Positions 1-6,900 of a stretch of DNA of 33,496 nt are shown piece after piece (position 1 is the stretch's first letter; each line of letters opens with the position of its first letter). Below the pieces are notes generated by a model that worked only from the letters and a program-made list of their open reading frames with translations, ran no database searches and was not told where the DNA came from. Source of the stretch: JBAXAM01 sp964565935. GTDB taxonomy: Bacteria > Pseudomonadota > Gammaproteobacteria > UBA9339. The stretch lies in the NCBI GenBank assembly GCA_964565935.1, contig CAZMGW010000013.1, positions 1-33,496 of the forward strand. Reading direction: 5' to 3'. The translations under genes and the position numbers were made by a program.

Positions 1-54
1 CGAGAAGGCGGCCGAACAGTCGGTGCTGGTGTTGTTTCGAAGATTATTGAGTAA
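1..54 (+). CDS. tuf: Elongation factor Tu, first copy (3' end only)
   Basis: The window opens inside a coding region whose last 17 codons and TAA stop are present. The residues REGGRTVGAGVVSKIIE are the invariant C-terminal end of EF-Tu domain III. Bases 1-55 are identical to bases 16994-17048, the end of the complete tuf copy in this window, so this is the second member of a tuf pair. EF-Tu delivers aminoacyl-tRNA to the ribosome as a GTP complex. A tuf followed by tRNA-Trp, secE and nusG is the usual tufB position in gammaproteobacteria. The 5' part lies outside the window. Confidence 0.97.
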   Translation, partial: REGGRTVGAGVVSKIIE

Positions 55-63
55 ACAAAGTAA

Positions 64-159
64 CAATTATGCTCCGCAGGAGCTATAGGCTTCACCGGCC
101 CAGCCTAAGATTCGCAAAGCGAGCTGCATGTCTGGGTAAGGGTTGGAAAGGAGCATAAT
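64..159. repeat. Palindromic repeat element, family A, copy 1, with inverted ends
   Basis: This is the spacer between tuf and tRNA-Trp. It starts with CAATTATGCTCC, forms a GCTCC-GCA-GGAGC mini-hairpin (71-83), then GGCTTCACCGGCCCAGCCTAAG, an inner TCGC/GCGA stem (112-115 with 119-122) and CTGGG (132-136), which pairs with the CCCAG at 99-103. The outermost 10 bases ATTATGCTCC (66-75) recur as the exact reverse complement GGAGCATAAT at 150-159, so the unit is bounded by perfect 10-bp inverted repeats, like a very small non-autonomous element. Related copies occur at 3852-3936, 26658-26711, 26726-26800 and 33481-33496. Confidence 0.75.
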
Positions 160-181
160 ATTTTTAAACAAGTATGCCCAT

Positions 182-257
<76 letters not shown>

Positions 258-331
258 GGTAAAAGGCCGTGGGTTGATTGTAAGCCCCCAGTGTTTTTTG
301 AAAAAATGAATTTATTACTAGAGATATAATA

Positions 332-706
332 ATGGAAGTGATAAACGCACCACGTTCAAACTCAGATAAGTTATTGTGGCTATTGATATTATTGCTAATG
401 GCCGCAGGAGTTTTCGCTAATTATTATTTTAGTGAGTTAGCTTGGGCATTGCGTTTTGCTGGGTGGATCATTTTGATTTGTTGTTTGATTGGATTAGCAG
501 CAGCTACCGTTGGCGGTAAAAAAATCTGGAAATTTGCTAAAGATGCTAGAATAGAGCTGTTAAAAGTTGTATGGCCAAAGCGTGATGAGGCTGTAAAAAT
601 TACGATGGTAATTGCAGTGCTAGTGATTGTTACATCAATAATTATGTGGGGTATTGATTCTATTTTACTTTTGGCTGTTGGCTGGTTAACAGGAAGATTG
701 GTTTAG
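332..706 (+). CDS. secE: Preprotein translocase subunit SecE
   Basis: This 124-residue inner-membrane protein clamps SecY in the SecYEG protein-conducting channel. Hydrophobic helices are visible at about residues 14-32, 37-60 and 89-112, the three-helix form of gammaproteobacteria (E. coli about 127 aa). The conserved amphipathic region before the last helix, RIELLKVVWPKRDEA (residues 73-87), carries the family signature with the Trp-Pro pair. No clear Shine-Dalgarno precedes the ATG; the upstream bases read GATATAATA. It is followed after 46 nt by nusG, the classic secE-nusG pair. Confidence 0.97.
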   Translation: MEVINAPRSNSDKLLWLLILLLMAAGVFANYYFSELAWALRFAGWIILICCLIGLAAATVGGKKIWKFAKDARIELLKVVWPKRDEAVKITMVIAVLVIVTSIIMWGIDSILLLAVGWLTGRLV

Positions 707-752
707 AACCCACTCTGTGTTTTTAACTTTATAATTATATATATTATTTTTT

Positions 753-1322
753 ATGAATACTGAATCTCAATCGCTAGGCGAAGCAAAACCAAATATCAAA
801 TGGTATATCGTTCACGCTTATTCTGGCAAAGAATTAGCGGTGATGCGCAATATCAACGAAAGAGTCAAAATAAATGGCATGGAAGACAAGTTTGGCGAGA
901 TTGTTGTGCCAACCGAGGAAGTGGTAGAGATGCGTGGTGGGCAAAAATGCAAAAGTAAGCGCAAATTTTTTCCAGGTTATGTTTTAGTACAAATGGAAAT
1001 GAACGATCAAACCTGGCATCTGGTTAGAAATACACCATGGGTTATGGGATTTATTGGGGGTACCAGCGATAAGCCAGCACCAGTTGGCAACAAAGAGATT
1101 GATGAGATTTTGCATCGGGTACAAGAAGGCGCCGAAAAGCCACGGCCAAAAATTTTATTTGCACCTGGTGAAGTTGTGCGTATTATTAACGGTCCATTTT
1201 CTGACTTCGATGGTGTGGTTGAGGATGTTAACTACGAAAAAAGCAGACTTGTTGTATCAGTGTTGATTTTTGGAAGGTCAACCCCGGTTGATCTAGAGTT
1301 TGGGCAAGTACAAAAAGCCTGA
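753..1322 (+). CDS. nusG: Transcription termination/antitermination factor NusG
   Basis: This 189-residue protein binds RNA polymerase, suppresses pausing, and links polymerase to Rho or to ribosomal protein S10. The N-terminal NGN domain starts at about residue 16 (KWYIVHAYSGKE) and includes the RNAP-contacting KFFPGYVLV (71-79). The C-terminal KOW domain starts at about 136 (FAPGEVVRIINGPFSDFDG). It is slightly longer than E. coli NusG (181 aa) because of a short N-terminal extension. The upstream bases are almost pure A/T and contain no Shine-Dalgarno, so initiation must rely on an unstructured leader. Its partner S10 (NusE) is also encoded in this window. Confidence 0.98.
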   Translation: MNTESQSLGEAKPNIKWYIVHAYSGKELAVMRNINERVKINGMEDKFGEIVVPTEEVVEMRGGQKCKSKRKFFPGYVLVQMEMNDQTWHLVRNTPWVMGFIGGTSDKPAPVGNKEIDEILHRVQEGAEKPRPKILFAPGEVVRIINGPFSDFDGVVEDVNYEKSRLVVSVLIFGRSTPVDLEFGQVQKA

Positions 1323-1408
1323 TGTTAGGTCATGTTTTTTAATTATTTTGGGGAGCTTATTAGTGCCTAGATTTTTTAGGAGCTGAGCGCTAAAACCCAG
1401 GAGGTAAT

Positions 1409-1852
1409 ATGGCAGTAAAAAAAGCGTCAACTAAAATTAAGTTACAAGTAAAAGCCGGTGAGGCAAATCCAGCCCCACCAATTGGTCCAGCTCTTGGACA
1501 ACATGGCGTAAATATAATGGAGTTTTGTAAGGCATTTAATGCGCAAACGCAGAAAATAGAAAAAGGATTGCCGCTTCCAGTTGTTATAAGCGTTTATGCT
1601 GATCGTAGTTTTACTTTTATTATAAAAACTCCTCCGGCTCCGGTATTGATACTAAAGGCTGCTGGTTTGCAAAAAGGCAGCGCTACTCCACACAGCAATA
1701 AGGTGGGTAAGATTACCTTAGCTCAAGTAGAAGAAATCGCCAAAGTTAAAACCCCAGATCTAACTGCCGCAGATTTAAAGGCAGCAATGCGTACCATTAT
1801 GGGTACGGCCAGAAGTATGGGGGTTATAGTGGAGGGTGCTGAAAATGTCTAG
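1409..1852 (+). CDS. rplK: 50S ribosomal protein L11
   Basis: This 147-residue protein of the GTPase-associated centre binds 23S rRNA near the base of the L12 stalk. The N-terminal domain contains the thiostrepton-site motif PAPPIGPALGQHGVNIMEFC; the C-terminal RNA-binding domain follows from about residue 75. A strong AGGAGGT lies 6 nt before the ATG. Its last 8 nt overlap the start of rplA, so the two are translationally coupled as the L11 operon. An 86-nt spacer separates it from nusG; I see no good promoter there. Confidence 0.98.
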   Translation: MAVKKASTKIKLQVKAGEANPAPPIGPALGQHGVNIMEFCKAFNAQTQKIEKGLPLPVVISVYADRSFTFIIKTPPAPVLILKAAGLQKGSATPHSNKVGKITLAQVEEIAKVKTPDLTAADLKAAMRTIMGTARSMGVIVEGAENV

Positions 1853-2534
1853 AATCACAAAACGTCGTAAAATAATCAATGAAAAAGTTATATTTGGTAA
1901 ACAATACTCGTTAGTTGAGGCATTGGAATTACTTAAATCTTTGCCTCCGCTTAAATTTGTCGAAGGTGTTGATGTTAGTGTAAATTTAGGGGTTGATACC
2001 AAAAAATCAGATCAAACTGTGCGAGGAGCGGTTGTGTTACCGCATGGAACCGGACGCAAAGTTAGAGTGGGTGTGTTTGCACAAGGCGAACATGCTGAAG
2101 CCGCAAAGACCGCTGGCGCCGATGTTATTGGTTTTGAGGATTTGGCCGAAAAAATCAAACAAGGAATAATCGAGTTTGATATATTAATTGCGACACCAGA
2201 TGCAATGCGTGTTGTGGGTCAATTAGGTCAAATTTTAGGGCCACGTGGTTTAATGCCAAACCCTAAAATAGGCACCGTAACAGCAGATGTCGCTGGCGCT
2301 GTTAAAAATGCAAAAGGCGGGCAAGTTAGTTACCGAGCCGATAAAGGCGGTGTGGTGCACTGTACTATAGGAAAGGTTAATTTTGTTATTGATGCTTTAA
2401 AAGAAAATTTAGTTATTCTGTTGAATGATTTAAATAAAAACAAACCAAGTGGCGCCAAGGGTATTTACATTAAAAAAATTGTGTTATCAAGCACAATGGG
2501 CCCAGGGTTGGCTGTTGATCAATCAACTATTTAA
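1845..2534 (+). CDS. rplA: 50S ribosomal protein L1
   Basis: L1 (229 aa) forms the L1 stalk that handles E-site tRNA; in E. coli it represses its own mRNA. The product begins MSRITKRRK at the ATG at 1845, preferred over an in-frame upstream TTG because GGAGG (1831-1835) is correctly spaced and the family begins here. Recognisable elements are the region GTGRKVRVGVFAQGEHAEAA, the hinge LGPRGLMPNPKIGTVT and the C-terminal KGIYIKKIVLSSTMGPG. It overlaps rplK by 8 nt. A 380-bp non-coding leader separates it from rplJ. Confidence 0.98.
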   Translation: MSRITKRRKIINEKVIFGKQYSLVEALELLKSLPPLKFVEGVDVSVNLGVDTKKSDQTVRGAVVLPHGTGRKVRVGVFAQGEHAEAAKTAGADVIGFEDLAEKIKQGIIEFDILIATPDAMRVVGQLGQILGPRGLMPNPKIGTVTADVAGAVKNAKGGQVSYRADKGGVVHCTIGKVNFVIDALKENLVILLNDLNKNKPSGAKGIYIKKIVLSSTMGPGLAVDQSTI

Positions 2535-2573
2535 AAACAAACAACGATTATGCCCCATTTGTCACAATCTTGG

Positions 2574-2600
2574 CAACGCAGGCTAAAGCCTGCGGCTACC
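2574..2600. repeat. GCAGG/CCTGC palindromic repeat, copy 1
   Basis: The perfect palindrome CGCAGGCT-AA-AGCCTGCG occupies 2577-2594, followed by GCTACC. Read on the minus strand it is GGTAGCCGCAGGCTTTAGCC continuing into TGCG. Two degenerate copies of the same unit occur at 17463-17484 and 23274-23297 in the opposite orientation. It stands in the rplA-rplJ leader, upstream of the L10 fold. Confidence 0.75.
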
Positions 2601-2626
2601 AAGTGTTTTACCAGGGCTTGGGGGGA

Positions 2627-2655
2627 AAATCCCGATGGGATTTATGATGTTTTTT
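2627..2655 (+). terminator. Possible weak terminator after rplKA
   Basis: AAATCCC-GAT-GGGATTT (2627-2643) is a perfect 7-bp stem with a 3-nt loop. A run of six T follows at 2650-2655, separated from the stem by ATGATG. The detached T-run makes intrinsic termination uncertain; it could simply be part of the folded rplJ leader. Confidence 0.3.
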
Positions 2656-2689
2656 AAGATTTCGCGGCTGAGATTATTTTCATAATCTC

Positions 2690-2785
2690 TACCGTTGGAG
2701 ACCGTAGGTCATGGGCAAGGGTCAGAAACTTGACTTTGTCCGTGTTAATTGGAGATTTTCTGCCTACATAAACGGTGCCGTCGAT
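2690..2785 (+). promoter_or_regulatory. L10-type autoregulatory mRNA leader of rplJL
   Basis: The spacer before rplJ holds a fold resembling the known L10(L12)4 binding leader of gammaproteobacteria. ACCGTTGGAGACCGTAGG (2691-2708) has its GTAGG segment opposite GCCTAC (2762-2767). The conserved inner CAGAAACTTGACTT lies between (2724-2737), and the element closes with ATAAACGGTG. A perfect hairpin GAGATTAT/ATAATCTC (2670-2689) precedes it. In E. coli, L10 bound to this element represses translation of rplJL. The assignment rests on resemblance to the E. coli leader; a covariance-model search would settle it. Confidence 0.65.
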
Positions 2786-2814
2786 ACATATTTTATGTGT
2801 AACGGCATTACTGA

Positions 2815-2855
2815 AGACAGGGGTGTAGATTAAAAAATATGCCCCATGTCTTTTT
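2815..2855 (+). terminator. Terminator-like hairpin in the rplJ leader (possible attenuator)
   Basis: AGACAGGGG (2815-2823) pairs with CCCCATGTCT (2842-2851) with one bulged A, and the stem runs directly into TTTTT (2851-2855). It lies between the L10-type fold and the rplJ Shine-Dalgarno, 60 nt before the start codon. This is an intrinsic-terminator geometry inside a leader, as expected of an attenuator. That it acts as one is inference. Confidence 0.45.
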
Positions 2856-2914
2856 AAAGGTGGCTTTAGTTTTCATAAAAGAAGACGAAAGCCTTTATCA
2901 TTGGAGGTATATCA

Positions 2915-3439
2915 GTGGCTTTAAAACTAGAAGATAAAAAAGCTATCGTGGCTGAAGTAGCGGATGTTGCTTCTAAAGCAGTATCTGCCGCAGCTGCTGA
3001 TTATCGCGGTTTGACCGTGACGGAAATGACCGAGCTACGTGTGAAAGCACGTAAAAACGGCATTTACTTGCGGGTGGTTCGTAACACTTTAGCTAGACGA
3101 GCTGTAGAAAATACTGATTTTGCTTGTATGCAAGAAGTGCTTACTGGCCCATTGTTTTTGGCTTTTTCGTATGAGGATCCAGGCGCCGTAGCTCGGTTGT
3201 TGAAAGATGCAACCAAAAACTACGAAAAACTTACGGTTTGCGCTTTGGTTTTAGGCGGAAAATTGCTACCAGCAAGCGATCTTGACGTCGTGGCTAAGTT
3301 ACCAACTCGTGATCAAGCATTGGCAATTTTAATGTCAGTGATGCAAGCACCAGTTACAAAATTGGTGCGAACTATGGTAGAACCATATGCCATGTTTGTG
3401 CGCACGGTTGCAGCAATACGCGATAAAAAAGCTATTTAA
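2915..3439 (+). CDS. rplJ: 50S ribosomal protein L10
   Basis: L10 (174 aa; E. coli 165) anchors the L7/L12 dimers to 23S rRNA and, as the L10-L12 complex, represses its own mRNA. The start is GTG at 2915, with GGAGGT 6 nt upstream. The N-terminal rRNA-binding domain shows AAAADYRGLTVTEMTELR and LRVVRNTLARRAVE; the C-terminal helix that binds L12 is the last part (KLVRTMVEPYAMFVRTVAAI). rplL follows after 37 nt, and an L10-type leader precedes the gene. Confidence 0.97.
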   Translation: MALKLEDKKAIVAEVADVASKAVSAAAADYRGLTVTEMTELRVKARKNGIYLRVVRNTLARRAVENTDFACMQEVLTGPLFLAFSYEDPGAVARLLKDATKNYEKLTVCALVLGGKLLPASDLDVVAKLPTRDQALAILMSVMQAPVTKLVRTMVEPYAMFVRTVAAIRDKKAI

Positions 3440-3476
3440 ATTGAATAATCAATAAATTTTTTGAGGAGAAATTAAG

Positions 3477-3851
3477 ATGACCGTTACTAAAGATCAGATT
3501 TTAGAAGCAATTGCAAAAATGAGCGTGTTAGATGTTGTCGAGTTAGTTAAAGCAATGGAAGAGAAGTTTGGTGTTTCTGCAGCTGCAGCCGTTGCTGTTG
3601 CTGCTGCTCCAGCAGCCGCAGCCGAAGCCGCTGAAGAAAAAACTTCTTTCAACGTTGTTATGACTAGTTTCGGTGCGAATAAAATAAACGTAATTAAAGT
3701 TATTCGCGAAATTACCGGCTTGGGTCTTAAAGAAGCTAAAGATATGGTTGAGGGTGTCCCTTCAGCTGTTAAAGAAGGTGTTTCTAAAGACGATGCCGCT
3801 GCTCTTAAGAAGAAGCTTGAAGAAGCAGGCGCAACTGTTGAGGTTAAATAA
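3477..3851 (+). CDS. rplL: 50S ribosomal protein L7/L12
   Basis: This is the 124-residue acidic stalk protein that recruits EF-Tu, EF-G and other translational GTPases. It has the expected N-terminal dimerisation domain (about 1-36), an alanine-rich hinge (about 38-57), and a C-terminal domain with the GTPase-contacting helix FGANKINVIKVIREITGLGL. GAGGAG lies 9 nt before the ATG. The 107-nt spacer to rpoB holds a palindromic repeat copy. Confidence 0.98.
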   Translation: MTVTKDQILEAIAKMSVLDVVELVKAMEEKFGVSAAAAVAVAAAPAAAAEAAEEKTSFNVVMTSFGANKINVIKVIREITGLGLKEAKDMVEGVPSAVKEGVSKDDAAALKKKLEEAGATVEVK

Positions 3852-3936
3852 ACAATTCTGCTCCCAAGGAGCTAAATGCTTTATCAGCCCAGCCTGAGCC
3901 TCGCATTTTTTGCGGGGCGCAGGATTGGGTAATTGT
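3852..3936. repeat. Palindromic repeat element, family A, copy 2 (rplL-rpoB spacer)
   Basis: ACAATT (3852-3857) and AATTGT (3931-3936) are exact inverted ends. Between them lie GCTCCCAAGGAGC, a GCTTTATCAG segment, and CCCAGCCTGAGCCTCGCA folding on TGCGGGGCGCAGGATTGGG as a long imperfect stem around a T-rich loop. Without inversion events it would look like an ordinary spacer hairpin, but the same sequence recurs at 64-159 and 26726-26800. In E. coli the same spacer holds the rpoBC attenuator and an RNase III site, so this hairpin may serve that role here; that is inference. Confidence 0.75.
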
Positions 3937-3958
3937 GTTATTTATTAGAGGGTAGTTG

Positions 3959-6900
3959 ATGAATCAAATTCAGCAAAGCAAAACTCACGGTTTTAATCGA
4001 GCTGTATTGTCATACACTGAAAAAAAACGTATTCGTAAAAGTTTTGCGAAGCATCCGGTTACGGTAGCTCCGCCACATCTTTTGGCTATACAGTCAGATT
4101 CTTATCACGACTTTTTACAAACAGGAGTTTCGCCAGAAAAACTGGCTGATACTGGATTGCATGCGGTATTTAAATCGGTTTTTCCTGTTGTAAGCTATGT
4201 CGGTAATGCACAGCTCGACTATGTAAGCTATAGCCTTGGTGAGCCGATGTTTGACGTTAGAGAGTGTCGTACTCGCGGTCTTACCTATGCTGTAGCACTT
4301 CGAATAAAACTGCGCCTCACAATTTACGAAAAAGATTCTGCCGGCAATAAAACCGTTAAAGATATTAAAGAGCAAGAAGTTTATATCTGTGATTTGCCTT
4401 TGATGACGGATACAGGAAGCTTTGTGGTTAATGGTATTGAGCGTGTAGTAGTGTCACAATTACACCGTTCTCCCGGAGTATTTTTTGAGCACGATAAAGG
4501 CAAAACCCATTCTTCTGGCAAGTTGCTTTTTTCTGCGCGGGTCATCCCTTATCGTGGTTCTTGGTTGGATTTCGAATTTGATCCTAAAGATTGTATTTTT
4601 GTGCGAATTGATCGTCGTCGCAAATTACCAGCAACTGTTTTATTACGCTCATTAGGTTTTACGACCGAGCAAATTTTAGACATATTTTTTGAAACCAACA
4701 CTTATCATCTTGAAAAAGAAGATATTATTTTGAGTTTGAGTCCTGAGCGTTTGCGTGGTGAGCTTGCGGTTGTAGATATCAAAGACAAAACTGGAAATGT
4801 TATTGTTGAACAGGGTAGACGTATTTCACAACGTCACGTGCTACAAATGCAAAAGGCTAACATTAAAACCCTGAATGTTCCTTTGGAATACCTGCTTGAT
4901 AAAATTATTGCTAAGCCGGTTATTGATAAAAAAACTGGAGAGGTGTTGGCCGCGGCAAATGCGGAAATTACCGCAGAATTAATTAATAAATTCCGTAAAG
5001 CTGGTGTTGAATCATTCGAAACCCTTTACGTTAATGACCTAGATCGTGGGCTTTATATTTCCGATACTTTACGTATTGATTCCGCAACAACACAACTAGA
5101 AGCGTTAGTTGAAATTTATAGAATGATGCGACCAGGCGAACCACCAACTAAAGAAGCCGCTGAAACTTTATTCCGTAATTTATTTTTCTCGCCTGAGCGA
5201 TATGATTTATCGAACGTTGGGCGCATGAAATTTAATCGCCGTTTAGGTAAACCAGATTTTAAGGGTCCAGGTGTTCTTAGCAAAGACGATATTGTTGACG
5301 TTATTAAAACCCTAATTAGTATTCGTGATGGTAAGGGCGAAGTTGATGATATTGATCATTTAGGTAATCGCCGTATACGCAGCGTTGGCGAAATGGTGGA
5401 GAATCAATTCCGTATAGGTTTAGTGCGAGTAGAGCGTGCTGTAAAAGAGCGCTTGGGTTTGGCTGACACAGATAACTTGTTACCACAAGATTTACTTAAT
5501 GCCAAGCCGATTGCAGCAACGATTAAAGAATTTTTTGGTTCTGGTCAATTGTCACAATTTATGGATCAAAACAATCCATTAACGGCAATAACGCATAAAC
5601 GCCGCATTTCGGCGCTAGGACCAGGTGGTTTAACCAGAGAACGAGCCGGTTTTGAAGTGCGAGACGTTCACCCAACCCATTATGGTCGTTTGTGTCCAAT
5701 TGAAACACCAGAAGGACCAAATATTGGATTGATTAACTCTTTGGCCATTTACGCCAAGATTAATGAGTATGGTTTTATTGAAAGCCCATATCGGAAAGTA
5801 GTTGACGGTAAAGCAATCGACGAAATTGTGTATTTATCTGCTATTGAAGAGGGAAATTTCTATATTGCCCAGGCGAATACCACAATCGACAAGCATGGCA
5901 ATTTGGTTGATGAGCTTATACCTTCTCGTTACAAGGGTGAATTTACGTTGACTTCAGCAGAAAACGTTAATTATATGGACGTATCACCAAGCCAGATTGT
6001 TTCAGTAGCAACTGCATTAATCCCATTTTTAGAACACGACGATACGAGTCGCGCTCTTATGGGATCAAATATGCAACGCCAAGCTGTGCCAACTATCCAT
6101 TCAGAAAAACCATTAATCGGTACTGGTATGGAGTACAAAGTTGCAATCGACTCTGGTGTAACTGTAGTTGCACGCCGCGATGGGGTGGTTGACTCAGTTG
6201 ATGCTTCCCGTATTGTCGTTCGGGCTAGCGAAGATAATAGAAAAGAAAGAACGGGCGTCGAAGAAGCTGGGGTAGATATTTACAACCTGATTAAATACAC
6301 GCGATCGAATCAAAATACTTGTATTAGTCAGCGGCCATTAGTTGAAGTTGGTGATAAGGTTGCGAAGGGGGATGTGCTGGCCGATGGTCCAAGCACTGAT
6401 CTTGGAGAACTAGCTTTAGGCCAAAATTTATTAGTCGCATTCATGCCGTGGAATGGTTATAACTTCGAAGACTCAATTGTTATTTCAGAGCGTTTAGTGC
6501 AAGAAGAACGCTTCACCACAGTGCATATTCAAGAGCTGTCATGCGTAGCGCGTGATACCAAGCTTGGGCCAGAAGAAATTACCGCTGATATTCCAAATGT
6601 TGGCGAAAGCTCCTTAGCTAAGCTTGATGCATGTGGCATAGTGCATATTGGTGCCGAAGTTGTTGCAGGGGATATTCTTGTTGGAAAAGTTACCCAAAAG
6701 GGCGAGACCCAATTAACTCCAGAAGAAAAATTATTGCGCGCTATTTTTGGTGAAAAAGCCTCTGATGTTAAAGATACATCTTTGCGAGTTCCATCTGGCA
6801 CAAGTGGTACGGTTATTGATGTCCAAGTGTTTACTCGTGATGGTGTGGAAAAAGATGAGCGGGCTAAGAATATTGAAAAAGCAGCCCTTGCAAAAATTAA

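Noticed and set aside
271..299. Terminator after tRNA-Trp (GGGTT/AAGCCC then TTTTTT)
   Set aside because: The stem is only five pairs with a bulge and does not abut the T-run; tRNA-Trp, secE and nusG may be cotranscribed.
325..330. TATAAT directly before secE as a promoter
   Set aside because: It ends one base before the ATG, and no -35 box lies at 16-18 nt; the start would be inside the gene.
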